This document shows, in pieces, positions 27,409 through 36,359 of a DNA stretch of 64,000 bases (position 1 is its first letter; every line of letters begins with the position of its first letter). Both the position numbers and the translations under genes were made by a program. Source of the stretch: Parvimonas micra (lineage in GTDB: Bacteria; Bacillota; Clostridia; Tissierellales; Peptoniphilaceae); assembly GCF_037482165.1 (NCBI RefSeq), contig NZ_CP148048.1, positions 1,054,001-1,118,000 of the forward strand, in the 5' to 3' direction. Below the pieces are notes generated by a model that saw nothing but the letters and a program-made list of their open reading frames with translations, was not told where the DNA came from and ran no database searches.

Positions 27409-28733
27409 TATAATTCATTTACCAACTTCTTAAATAAATTTCCTCTTTCTTCATAGCTTTTAAACATATCCCAACTTGCAGAAGCAGGAGAAAGTAAAAC
27501 ATTATCACCTCTTTCAGCAATTTCAATACATTTTTCTATAACTTCTTTATAATCATTAACAATTATATTATTTTCAAACCCATTCTTCTTTGCAGTATCA
27601 TAAAATTTATATTTTGTATCTCCAACTAAAATTAATGCCTTTATCTTTCCATTAAAACTTTCAAATAACGGATTAAAATCAACATTTTTATCATAACCAC
27701 CTAAAATTAATATTATAGGTTTTTCTAAAGCCTCAATAGCTTTTATAGTTGAATCTACATTTGTTCCTTTAGAATCATTATAAAATTTTATTCCATTAAA
27801 ATCTCTAACGAACTCAATTCTATGTTCAACGCCACCAAAATTTTTACATGCAAAAATTATGGTATCCATAATTATACCATAATTATAACAGATTGCCAAA
27901 GAAATTAAAACATTTTGAGCATTATGCTTTCCTAAAATTTTTAAATCTTTCATAGAAAATAGCTTTTTATCATTGTGATAAAAATTATTTTCACTTAAAT
28001 AAAAGTCTGCATTTTTATTATTTAAAGAAATTTTTGTTACATTAGTATTTTCTACATTAATCTTACCTAAAATTTCATCATCAATATTTAAAATAAGATT
28101 TCCATTTTTATCCATATTTTTAAATATTTTTAATTTATCTTCTATATAGTTATCAAAACTTCCATGCCAATCAATATGATCCGGAGTAATATTTCCTATA
28201 GAAGCAATATAAGGTTTAAAATTTTCAATATTATGTAGCTGAAAACTGCTAACTTCTATAATATTTACAGTTTCATCATCTGAATTAAAAATCTCCCAAA
28301 GCATTCCTATTCCGATATTTCCAACCACTCTTGATTTAATATTTGCAGTTTTAAAAATTTCCCCAACTAAACTTGTTGTAGTAGTTTTCCCATTTGTCCC
28401 AGTTATCGCAATAATTTTTCTTTTTGGAAATAATGTATATGCTAATTCCAAGTCAGTATAAACAGGAACTTTTCTATAAGTAAAATATTCTATTATTTCA
28501 TTAGAAGGTTTAATTCCGGGACTTTTAACTATAAAATCAAATGTGTAATCTTTATAATTTTTTATGAATTTATAATTATACCTTTCAAGATTTTCAAAAA
28601 CATTTTGTAATTCTGATTTTTCCTTATCATCATAACAGTAAACGTCCGCATTTAATGAGCACAGTGTTTTTATAGTTGAAATTCCTGATAAACCTAATCC
28701 AATAACTAAAACTTTTTTATTTAAAATTTCCAT
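27408..28733 (-). CDS. murD: UDP-MurNAc-Ala-D-Glu ligase MurD
   Basis: 441-residue Mur ligase adding D-glutamate to UDP-MurNAc-L-Ala. N-terminal UDP-binding fold (VIGLGLSGIST), ATP loop GTNGKTTT (112-119), the carbamylated-Lys region with HNAQNVLISLAIC and C-terminal NDSKGTNVDSTIKAIEAL. Other Mur ligases (murC, murE, murF) are not in this cluster. RBS TTAGGAG at normal spacing. Confidence 0.95.
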   Translation of the reverse strand: MEILNKKVLVIGLGLSGISTIKTLCSLNADVYCYDDKEKSELQNVFENLERYNYKFIKNYKDYTFDFIVKSPGIKPSNEIIEYFTYRKVPVYTDLELAYTLFPKRKIIAITGTNGKTTTTSLVGEIFKTANIKSRVVGNIGIGMLWEIFNSDDETVNIIEVSSFQLHNIENFKPYIASIGNITPDHIDWHGSFDNYIEDKLKIFKNMDKNGNLILNIDDEILGKINVENTNVTKISLNNKNADFYLSENNFYHNDKKLFSMKDLKILGKHNAQNVLISLAICYNYGIIMDTIIFACKNFGGVEHRIEFVRDFNGIKFYNDSKGTNVDSTIKAIEALEKPIILILGGYDKNVDFNPLFESFNGKIKALILVGDTKYKFYDTAKKNGFENNIIVNDYKEVIEKCIEIAERGDNVLLSPASASWDMFKSYEERGNLFKKLVNEL

Positions 28734-28746
28734 AAAACACTCCTAA

Positions 28747-29718
28747 TTAAATATGAAAGAAAAGATAGACAGCTATAATTGACAATAGTCCACTGATTAC
28801 TGCAAAAGCTGTAACAATTTGAGGTTCTTTATATCCCTTTAATTCGTAATGATGATGTATCGGACTCATCAAGAAAACTCTTTTTTTATTTCTAGTTTTA
28901 TAACTAACTACTTGAATAATAACTGATAGTGCTTCCATCACGTATATTCCACCAATAATAGGTAAATAAAAAATCATTCCATTTAATATACATATTGTGG
29001 CTATTGCACCGCCTAAAGCCATTGAGCCAGTATCTCCCATAAATACTCTAGCTGGATAAGAATTAAACATAACAAATCCCATTAAACTTGCCATAAATAC
29101 TAGTGAGAAAACCCCAACGCTAGGAAATCTTGATGCACTTATAACAGCTAGTCCTAAAAACACAGGAATTGAAACAGAAGATGAAAGACCGTCTAATCCA
29201 TCTGTTAAATTAGTTGCATTTGCCGTTCCTATCATTACAAAAATTAATATAGGATAAATAAACCATCCAAAATTAACTGCACCTTTTACAAAAGGAATTA
29301 ATTGATATCTTAAATCTGTTCCTACTACCTTCTCTATGAATATAATTACAGCTATACTTATTATAAATTGAATTACTAATTTTTGAATTTCAGTAAGACC
29401 TAATGATCTTTTCATAATAAGTTTAAAGAAATCATCTAAAAATCCTATTAATGTAAAACCTAACATTCCAATCAATACTGCAAATACTTCTTTAGAAAAA
29501 TTACCTAAACAAACTGTTGTAAGAATTATTGCAATTACAAAAAACACTCCCCCCATTGTAGGTGTTCCTGCTTTAGACAAATGACTTTGCGGACCATCAT
29601 CTCTAATATTTTGACCCAGTTTAAATTTTCTTAAATATGGAATAGAAACTTTTGCTATAAAAATTGTTAGAAAAAAACTAACTAAAATACTCCATATTGT
29701 AAAATTTGTTATTCTCAT
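28747..29718 (-). CDS. mraY: MraY phospho-MurNAc-pentapeptide transferase
   Basis: 323-residue membrane enzyme making lipid I. About ten helices; conserved loops PTMGGVFFV (near 54), DDFFKL (near 92), NLTDGLDGL (near 172), MGDTGSMALGG (near 226) and PIHHHYELKG near residue 290, all diagnostic. AGGAGA ribosome site. Confidence 0.97.
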   Translation of the reverse strand: MRITNFTIWSILVSFFLTIFIAKVSIPYLRKFKLGQNIRDDGPQSHLSKAGTPTMGGVFFVIAIILTTVCLGNFSKEVFAVLIGMLGFTLIGFLDDFFKLIMKRSLGLTEIQKLVIQFIISIAVIIFIEKVVGTDLRYQLIPFVKGAVNFGWFIYPILIFVMIGTANATNLTDGLDGLSSSVSIPVFLGLAVISASRFPSVGVFSLVFMASLMGFVMFNSYPARVFMGDTGSMALGGAIATICILNGMIFYLPIIGGIYVMEALSVIIQVVSYKTRNKKRVFLMSPIHHHYELKGYKEPQIVTAFAVISGLLSIIAVYLFFHI

Positions 29719-29735
29719 TTATTTCATCTCCTAAA

Positions 29736-32159
29736 TTAATCTTCAAAGGTTAAAACTAATTCTTCGTCTTTTGAAATATAACTTCCAATTTCTTTATTAG
29801 AGGAGACGAATTTTCCTTTACCACCTGAAGTTTTGTATTTATATCCCATTTTATTTACAACATCCATCGCTTGATCGTAATTCATTTTCGAAAAATCAAC
29901 AACTAACAATTTTTCCTTTTCATCATCCGATAGAGTTAAATTAACTGTACTACCCTCAACTAAGTTCTTTTCTGGTTCTTCACTTTGAGCAGTCACAATT
30001 GATTTTGGTGAGCTAGAACCTTCTACACTATAATTTAAAAATTGTCCTTTTAAAATTTCTGATGCATATTCTAAAGTTAGACCTTTAACATCTGGAACTT
30101 TTGTTCTTTTAACGATTCCAGTATTATCATTTGTTTTAGTTATTTGTTTATATTCGGCAATTTCTTCTGCTAATTTTTTAGCCAAAGGAGCACACGCACT
30201 TGTACCACCTACATTCACCTTTGGTTCATCAAATACAATTAAAATGCTGTATTTTGGATTTTCAATTGGAAAAGCTATATATAATGAAGCAATTGTCTTT
30301 TGATCATCGTATTTACCATTTACCGCTTTTATTGTCGTACCAGATTTTCCACCGATTCTTACATTATTAGAATATACTTTTTTTACGATTCCATTTGTTA
30401 CACCATGTTCCATGATTACTCTCATTTTGTCACTTGTTTCTTTTGAGATAATCTGATTTTTAACGATAGCTTCATTATCTTTTACTTTAATTTTATTATC
30501 TTCATCTTTTTCAACATTCTTAATGTTGATTTGAGGTTCTAATAAATAACCTCCATTAACAACTGCATTTGCAGCCATAATCATTTGAATAGGTGTTACA
30601 GAAATGCCGTGCCCATAACTCATTGTTGCAAGTTCCGCCGCTCCTATATCGGATACAGACTTTGGAATTTGTCCATTAGATTCTCCAGGTAAATTAATTC
30701 CTGTTTTAGTTCCAAATCCAAAACCATTTATATATCTGTAAAATTTATCTCTTCCTAAATGTCTAACCATTTGAACTAAAGCTGGGTTACAGCTATTATC
30801 TAAGGCTTCAGTAAATGTTTCTTTTCCATGTGGATTCTGCCAATTAAAACATCTAAGAGTAACCCCTGGTATATCTCTTATAAATCCATTACAAAAGAAA
30901 GTTGAATCTAAAGTATCTGTCTTTTCTTCTAAAGATGAAGATGCTGTTATAAGTTTAAATACAGAACCTGGTTCATAAGCATCACTTACAGCAGGATTTC
31001 TCCACATAGAAAATATCTTTTTTAACTTTTCTTTTTCATCTAAGTTTTCAAAACTTTTAAGAGTATTATCGTCAAGAGGAACGTTAGGATTATTAGTATC
31101 ATATTTTGGATAACTATCCATTGCTAAAATATCCCCATTTGTAACATCTGAAACAATTACACTCATCTTTATAGGTTTTTCTTGATCATAATATTGTTTA
31201 GCATATTCTGAAACATATTTTTGAATAGTACTATCTATAGTTAAATATATATCTTTACCATCTTTTGCCTCAACAACATCTTCAACTGATTTATTAAGAC
31301 TTTCTCTAATAACTCTTTTAGATCCATCAGTTCCTGAAAGAGAATCATTTAAATAATTTTCAATTCCACTTTGTCCACCATTTTCATTTGCATGACCAAC
31401 AACAAAAGGTGCCAAAGTTCCATCTATATAGTTTCTACTTTGTTCAATTTCAACACTAATTATTGATGAATTTATTTCTTTAATTTCTTTTGCCAATTCA
31501 GGACTAATACTCTTTTTTATTTTAAAATTCGTTCCTCTGTCAGCTCTGTCAAAAACTTTTTTCTTATCTAATTCAAGAGCTGCAAAAATTTCATCTAATT
31601 TTTTCTCTTCAGCTTCTTTAGCCTTTTGTGAATATTGTTTAAACTTATCATATTCTAATACTGAGAAATAAACTTCTCTATTATTATTAACACTAATTAT
31701 AATTGAATTTTTAGATTTTATAATTGAATTTTGTTCTTCTGTAATATCCTTTTGTATCAATAAATTGTTATATTGATCAGCTTTTTCTATAATTTCTTCT
31801 TTATTTAATTGTAATAATTCAAAAATTTTATCTAGTTTTTGTGTTTCTGTATCTTTAATCTTCCCACTAGATTTTTTATAACGGTTATAATCAAGAGTAG
31901 AAAAATATCCATTATAAACACTAATACTTTTAGCTAAAGTATTCCCGTTCCTATCGAAGATTGTTCCTCTTTTCGCCTCAAGAGGTGTATAACTAACAGA
32001 ATCTTTAAATTGTTCAACACTATATTTATTTTTTGAATATAATTGTAAATATGCCAATTTAATAATTATCACGCTAAAAAGTATGATAAAAATAAAAAAT
32101 AAAACAGCCGAACGAGAAGAGACTGTTTTATTTTTAATACTATATTTCTTTTTATTCAT
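29736..32159 (-). CDS. Class B penicillin-binding protein (FtsI/Pbp2B/SpoVD type) with PASTA domains
   Basis: 807-residue transpeptidase for septal peptidoglycan. One N-terminal membrane anchor (about 17-40), dimerisation domain starting EAKRGTIFDRNGNTLA, transpeptidase with nucleophile Ser399 in SVFK, SCN at 456-458 and KSGT at 605-608, then two C-terminal PASTA-type modules (about 685-745 and 750-807). Residues 85-157 and 164-236 form a tandem duplication of a 73-residue helix-rich segment inside the N-terminal domain, not usual in this family. Placement after ftsL and before mraY is that of B. subtilis pbpB/spoVD. Partner SEDS is FtsW at 26305-27408. Confidence 0.94.
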   Translation of the reverse strand: MNKKKYSIKNKTVSSRSAVLFFIFIILFSVIIIKLAYLQLYSKNKYSVEQFKDSVSYTPLEAKRGTIFDRNGNTLAKSISVYNGYFSTLDYNRYKKSSGKIKDTETQKLDKIFELLQLNKEEIIEKADQYNNLLIQKDITEEQNSIIKSKNSIIISVNNNREVYFSVLEYDKFKQYSQKAKEAEEKKLDEIFAALELDKKKVFDRADRGTNFKIKKSISPELAKEIKEINSSIISVEIEQSRNYIDGTLAPFVVGHANENGGQSGIENYLNDSLSGTDGSKRVIRESLNKSVEDVVEAKDGKDIYLTIDSTIQKYVSEYAKQYYDQEKPIKMSVIVSDVTNGDILAMDSYPKYDTNNPNVPLDDNTLKSFENLDEKEKLKKIFSMWRNPAVSDAYEPGSVFKLITASSSLEEKTDTLDSTFFCNGFIRDIPGVTLRCFNWQNPHGKETFTEALDNSCNPALVQMVRHLGRDKFYRYINGFGFGTKTGINLPGESNGQIPKSVSDIGAAELATMSYGHGISVTPIQMIMAANAVVNGGYLLEPQINIKNVEKDEDNKIKVKDNEAIVKNQIISKETSDKMRVIMEHGVTNGIVKKVYSNNVRIGGKSGTTIKAVNGKYDDQKTIASLYIAFPIENPKYSILIVFDEPKVNVGGTSACAPLAKKLAEEIAEYKQITKTNDNTGIVKRTKVPDVKGLTLEYASEILKGQFLNYSVEGSSSPKSIVTAQSEEPEKNLVEGSTVNLTLSDDEKEKLLVVDFSKMNYDQAMDVVNKMGYKYKTSGGKGKFVSSNKEIGSYISKDEELVLTFED

Positions 32160-32188
32160 TTAAACTCCCCTTGTCTAAGTTTAAGAAA

Positions 32189-32554
32189 TTAATCAATCTT
32201 ATCCAAATATTTAACTTGTTCCTTCTTAGGAAAATCCATATTGTAATTAAGTCTTGCAATCTTTGCAATTCTATCTACAGATTTATAAGGCTCAAGTTTC
32301 ATATAATTATCATCTCTTTCTGTTTCTAACGAGCGAATTTCAGAGTTAAGTGTATTTATCATTCTATTTTGTTGAGCAATATTTAGATATCCATATAAAA
32401 TTACTACACTAAAAGTTAATGTAATAAAAGTGAATATAAAAAGTGTAATATTTTTATATAAACTGGATTCTCTGGTAATTCCGTAGGCTTTTTTATTTTT
32501 CTCTGAAATTCTCTCGCCTGAAACATTCATATATTTTACTTGAGCCATACTCAT
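32189..32554 (-). CDS. ftsL: FtsL-like cell division protein
   Basis: 121 residues: basic cytoplasmic N terminus, one transmembrane helix (about 34-56), then a coiled coil (NRMINTLNSEIRSLETERDD) and a tail ending PKKEQVKYLDKID. This architecture and its position between rsmH and the PBP gene identify FtsL, which bridges the DivIB-DivIC complex to FtsW-PBP. ATG 32554 is 9 nt after GGAGG; the ATG 9 bases further up is too close to that site. Confidence 0.85.
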   Translation of the reverse strand: MSMAQVKYMNVSGERISEKNKKAYGITRESSLYKNITLFIFTFITLTFSVVILYGYLNIAQQNRMINTLNSEIRSLETERDDNYMKLEPYKSVDRIAKIARLNYNMDFPKKEQVKYLDKID

Positions 32555-32567
32555 ATAAATCATCCTC

Positions 32568-33500
32568 CTAAATTTTTGAACAAACCCTCAATTTTGAACT
32601 TTTCGATCTAGGGTTATCATTCATTTCTTCTTTGGAAGGCACCAAAGGCTTCTTTGTTAAGATTTTTACTTTTGGCTTGTGATTACAAACACAAACATAT
32701 AATTCCTTAGGGCAAATACAACCTCTTGCCAATTCTTTAAATGATTCCTTAACAATTCTATCTTCCAAAGAGTGAAAAGTTATAATACATAATCTACCAT
32801 CTTTATTTAGTCTTTCTACTATATCTGGAATAACTTTCTTTATTACTTCTAATTCTCTATTAACCTCAATCCTTATTGCTTGAAAAACTCTTTTTGCAGG
32901 ATGTCCTCCCTTAGCTCTAACAGATTTTGGAATAGCTCTTTCGATAATATCAACCAATTCAAAAGTAGTTTCTATTAACTTTTCTTTTCTATAATTAACA
33001 ATAAATTCTACAATTCTTTTTGTCCATTTTTCTTCGCCATAATTGTAAAAAATATATTCTAATTCATCAGAACTATAATAATTCACAACATCGAACGCAC
33101 TTTTTTTTAGATCTCTATCCATTCTCATATCCAATGGAGCATCTATCATATAAGAAAAACCTCTTTGACCATTATCTATTTGATAAGAAGAAACACCGAT
33201 GTCTAATAAAACACCATCAACTTTATCAATTCCATAATAATCTAGTATTTCTTTAAAATTTTCAAAATTACTTTTATAAAATAAAACATTATCTGAAATC
33301 TTTAAAAGTCTATCTTTGGCAACTACCAACGCTTCTTCATCCTGATCAACACAAATCAGTTTTCCATTTTTTATTCTTTTTAAAATTTCTGTTGAGTGCC
33401 CAGCACCTCCAACAGTCAGATCAACATATATTCCGTTAGGTTTAATATCTAAATTATCTATTACTTCATCTAACATTATAGGTATATGATTAAATTCCAT
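32568..33500 (-). CDS. rsmH: 16S rRNA m4C1402 methyltransferase RsmH
   Basis: 310-residue methyltransferase (formerly MraW). Begins MEFNHIPIMLDEV; SAM motif YVDLTVGGAGHS (25-36), LDIGVSSYQIDNGQRGFSY, then KGGHPAKRVFQAIRIEVNRE and FHSLEDRIVK, all diagnostic. C-terminal Cys-rich CICPKELYVCVCNHKP is seen in Firmicute homologues. Second gene of the cluster, 11 bp after mraZ. Confidence 0.97.
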   Translation of the reverse strand: MEFNHIPIMLDEVIDNLDIKPNGIYVDLTVGGAGHSTEILKRIKNGKLICVDQDEEALVVAKDRLLKISDNVLFYKSNFENFKEILDYYGIDKVDGVLLDIGVSSYQIDNGQRGFSYMIDAPLDMRMDRDLKKSAFDVVNYYSSDELEYIFYNYGEEKWTKRIVEFIVNYRKEKLIETTFELVDIIERAIPKSVRAKGGHPAKRVFQAIRIEVNRELEVIKKVIPDIVERLNKDGRLCIITFHSLEDRIVKESFKELARGCICPKELYVCVCNHKPKVKILTKKPLVPSKEEMNDNPRSKSSKLRVCSKI

Positions 33501-33511
33501 AAATAATTTCC

Positions 33512-33943
33512 TTAAAAATCAAGACCATCAAATCTTTCAGACATAATAGTATCGTCACTATATTCTGATTCACTGTATTCATCCCATTTTTCTTTAGACC
33601 ATATTTCAATTCTGTCAGAAACACCGATAATCATAACATCTCTTTCAATTTCAGCAAATTCACGTAAATTTTTATTTACTAAAAATCTCCCTTGTTTATC
33701 TAAATCTGCATTCATTGCACAGCTACAAAAGAATCTTGTAATTGAACGAACATCTTTTTTGCTAAAACCTTTTGAATTAAGTTGTTCTGTAAATTCAGTC
33801 CACTTTTTTTCCGTAAATACAAATAGACAGCCTTCAAGACCTCGAGTTACTACAAAATTAGATCCTAACTCATTTCTGAATTTTGATGGCATAATTAATC
33901 TGCCTTTATCATCTAAAGTATGTGGAAAATCTCCAATAAACAA
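33512..33943 (-). CDS. mraZ: MraZ transcriptional regulator
   Basis: 143-residue AbrB-fold double-domain regulator that represses its own division cluster. Two SpoVT/AbrB-like halves: FPHTLDDKGRLIMPSKFR and MNADLDKQGRFLVNKNLR. I choose TTG 33943 as start: it lies 8 nt after AGGAGG and gives MFIGDFPHTLDDKGR, matching the family start and length exactly, while the ATG at 33949 is only 2 nt from the site. Three TGGR repeats lie in its leader. Confidence 0.96.
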   Translation of the reverse strand: MFIGDFPHTLDDKGRLIMPSKFRNELGSNFVVTRGLEGCLFVFTEKKWTEFTEQLNSKGFSKKDVRSITRFFCSCAMNADLDKQGRFLVNKNLREFAEIERDVMIIGVSDRIEIWSKEKWDEYSESEYSDDTIMSERFDGLDF

Positions 33944-33968
33944 TGCCATCACCTCCTAAAATTGCAAA

Positions 33969-33992
33969 TCCATTTTACTCCATATTAACCCA
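33969..33992 (-). promoter_or_regulatory. Predicted MraZ operator: three TGGR repeats at 10-bp period
   Basis: On the minus strand TGGG (33992-33989), TGGA (33982-33979) and TGGA (33972-33969) recur with exactly 10 bp between starts. E. coli MraZ binds TGGGN direct repeats separated by 5 nt, the same period, between its promoter and mraZ. The site lies downstream of the promoter and upstream of the ribosome site, as expected for autorepression. Confidence 0.7.
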
Positions 33993-34011
33993 CATTTTTT
34001 ATTACACTTAT

Positions 34012-34040
34012 ATTTTACACCATTTTTTCATATTTTGCAA
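34012..34040 (-). promoter_or_regulatory. mraZ (division cluster) promoter
   Basis: TTGCAA (34035-34040), 17-bp spacer, TAAAAT (34012-34017) with TGG/TG bases before the -10. Predicted start near 34005 gives a leader of about 60 nt containing the MraZ repeats. Confidence 0.7.
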
Positions 34041-34156
34041 CCCTTTTTTTGAAAATTTTTATAAATATTATCACAAAGAAATGTGTAAATTTCAACAATT
34101 TTAAAAATTCCATAAAAAAGTGGAGTGAATTTTCTATTTTTTTAGTATTTTTTTCA

Positions 34157-34189
34157 CAAAAAAACTACATAGATTTAATCTATGTAGTT
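34157..34189 (-). terminator. lgt terminator
   Basis: Near-perfect inverted repeat AACTACATAGA / TCTATGTAGTT with a 5-nt loop (stem can extend), then seven T on the minus strand. It isolates the lgt operon from the mraZ promoter. Confidence 0.85.
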
Positions 34190-34212
34190 AAAAATTTTTT
34201 TAAAGTAATAAA

Positions 34213-34971
34213 TTATAAATTATTAATGTCCTTTCCATATTTTCTATTCAAAAAGAAAAGTATAGTTCCAACAATTATACCAACAAGTGATAGAACTTGA
34301 GAAACCCTAAATCCTAAAAACATTAGGCTATCAGTTCTCAAACCTTCTACGAAGAATCTTACAATTCCATATAAAATTGCATAAAGCAAAATAATTTCAC
34401 CTTTCTTCTTTTGATATTTTCTCATATATATCATTAAAAATATAAAAATTAGAAAATTTCCAATTGATTCATATAAAAATGTCGGATGATATTTTTTACC
34501 ATCTATAATAACAGCCCAAGGTAAAGTAGTTTCAGTTCCATGAGCTTCTTGATTAATAAAATTTCCCCATCTTCCAATTGCTTGGCCAAGTATTAATCCT
34601 GGAGCACAAACATCAGCTAAATCTCTAAAATCAATTTTTTTATATTTACCAAAAAAGTAAACTACAATAACAGCAGCTATTACAGCTCCATATATTGCAA
34701 GTCCACCTTCTCTTATATTAATTATAGATAAAAAATCGCCTTTATAGCTTTCCCATTCAAATATTACATAATATATTCTTGCTCCAATTACACTTATCGG
34801 TAAAGCAAAAAGCAAAAGGTTTGAAATTTCATCCTCTTCAATATTTCTAAGTTTGGAGTTTTTTGTTGCTACAAAAAGTCCTGCCATAATACCAAAACAG
34901 ATGATAATTGCATACCACATTATATCAATTCCAAATAAAGAAAAAGCAACTCTATCAATTTTTACTTCCAT
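34213..34971 (-). CDS. lgt: Prolipoprotein diacylglyceryl transferase
   Basis: 252-residue membrane enzyme that adds diacylglycerol to lipobox cysteines (for example PstS and the lipoproteins at 59735 and 60750). About seven helices; the Lgt signature GRWGNFINQE (133-142) followed by AHG, and conserved HPTFLYESIGN and GIVRFFVEGLRTDSL. Start ATG after AGGAGG. Last gene of its operon. Confidence 0.97.
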   Translation of the reverse strand: MEVKIDRVAFSLFGIDIMWYAIIICFGIMAGLFVATKNSKLRNIEEDEISNLLLFALPISVIGARIYYVIFEWESYKGDFLSIINIREGGLAIYGAVIAAVIVVYFFGKYKKIDFRDLADVCAPGLILGQAIGRWGNFINQEAHGTETTLPWAVIIDGKKYHPTFLYESIGNFLIFIFLMIYMRKYQKKKGEIILLYAILYGIVRFFVEGLRTDSLMFLGFRVSQVLSLVGIIVGTILFFLNRKYGKDINNL

Positions 34972-34979
34972 ATTTCCTC

Positions 34980-35612
34980 CTAACTATACTTATTATCTTT
35001 AAATTTAAGAAAAAGATAAATTAAAAGAATACATATTGTAGATAATACAAGTACATTTAAAAATAAGACAAAGAAAAATTCTTCCGGTAAAATTCTTATC
35101 ATTAAATCTGTTTTATAATCTAAAAGCCATAAATCATTGTTAAAAAACAACTTATGAAAATAAATAAAACTCTCAGAAAAAAACATAGAACAGACTCCTA
35201 AAAAAGAAATTACAGCTATATATGCTATAAGTATATACTTTCTAATATATTTAAAAAATAACTTATCATTTTTTATTAATTTATATATAAATACTATCAA
35301 AGTAATTATAAATAAAGATGTATAAACAACCCTATCAAGTTTAAATAGTTTATACACATCTTCCATATGAGAAATTTCTTTTTCATTAAAATGATTTTTT
35401 AATACTTCTTTATCACCATTTTTAATAAATTCAACCAGAGAATTACTTGCACTTTCTATCCATTCTTTAGAAAGTCCTGACTCCTCGTCAATTTTATATT
35501 CATTATGAAAATTGTTATAGTAAGAAATATCCTTAGCCATAAAATCTATTGAATATAATAAAATAAACAAAATTATGCTTAAAGAAATCAAAAAAGCAAA
35601 TATTTTTTTCAT
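34980..35612 (-). CDS. DUF1461/TIGR01906-type integral membrane protein
   Basis: 210 residues with about four helices: an N-terminal one (5-23), a soluble loop, then three in the second half. The loop phrases NEKEISHMEDVYKLF and the stretch FHKLFFNNDLWLLDYKTDLM followed by IRILPEEFF are those I recall for the TIGR01906 family of low-GC Gram-positives. Function unknown. Its ATG directly follows the yebC stop and lacks a good ribosome site, so translation is probably coupled. Confidence 0.8.
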   Translation of the reverse strand: MKKIFAFLISLSIILFILLYSIDFMAKDISYYNNFHNEYKIDEESGLSKEWIESASNSLVEFIKNGDKEVLKNHFNEKEISHMEDVYKLFKLDRVVYTSLFIITLIVFIYKLIKNDKLFFKYIRKYILIAYIAVISFLGVCSMFFSESFIYFHKLFFNNDLWLLDYKTDLMIRILPEEFFFVLFLNVLVLSTICILLIYLFLKFKDNKYS

Positions 35613-35613
35613 A

Positions 35614-36357
35614 TTATTCTACATCTAAATCTTCTGGTATATCCCAATTGTGATAAACATTTTGAACATCATCATTATCTTCAAGTTGATCTATCATCTT
35701 AACCATTTTCTTAGTATTATCAGGATTTGAAATTTGTGAATTATTACTTGGAACATATTCCAAATCACAAGCACTAAAAGTATATCCCTTTTCTTGTAAA
35801 GCATCTCTTAAAGTAATGAAGTCAGAAACTTCAGAATAAATTGTATAAACTTCATCATCAGATTCAAAATCACTTGCACCATTTTCTAAAGCAAAGTCCA
35901 TTAAATCATCTTCTTCAGCTTGATCTTTTGAGATAGCAACAACACCTTTTTTTTCAAACATAAATAGCACTGAACCATTTTGCCCTAGATTGCCACCATG
36001 TTTATCAAATGCATGTCTTACATCTGCAGCTGTTCTATTTCTATTATCTGTTAAACATTCAACTACAACTGCAATTCCTTCAGGACCATAACCTTCATAA
36101 ATTATAGTTTCATAGTTGCTTGCATCTCCATCTCCAGCAGCTTTTTTTAATGCTCTTTCGATATTATCATTAGGCATATTTTCAGCTTTAGCCTTTTCTA
36201 TCGCAGTTTTTAAAGCAGGGTTATATTCAGGGTCTGCTCCTCCTTCTTTAACTGCTACAATTATATAACGAGCAAGTTTTGTAAATATTTTTCCTCTTCT
36301 TGCATCTTCTTTTCCTTTTTTATGTTTAATTGTACTCCATTTATTATGTCCTGACAT
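35614..36357 (-). CDS. yebC: YebC/PmpR-family protein
   Basis: 247 residues, typical length, beginning MSGHNKWSTIKHKKGKEDAR and including YEGYGPEGIAVVVECLTDNR and ADVRHAFDKHGGNLG. The family was described as DNA-binding regulators; recent work links YebC-type proteins to relief of ribosome stalling at polyproline. The C-terminal domain is acidic. RBS AGGAGG. In one transcript with nadE upstream and lgt downstream. Confidence 0.95.
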   Translation of the reverse strand: MSGHNKWSTIKHKKGKEDARRGKIFTKLARYIIVAVKEGGADPEYNPALKTAIEKAKAENMPNDNIERALKKAAGDGDASNYETIIYEGYGPEGIAVVVECLTDNRNRTAADVRHAFDKHGGNLGQNGSVLFMFEKKGVVAISKDQAEEDDLMDFALENGASDFESDDEVYTIYSEVSDFITLRDALQEKGYTFSACDLEYVPSNNSQISNPDNTKKMVKMIDQLEDNDDVQNVYHNWDIPEDLDVE

Positions 36358-36359
36358 AA

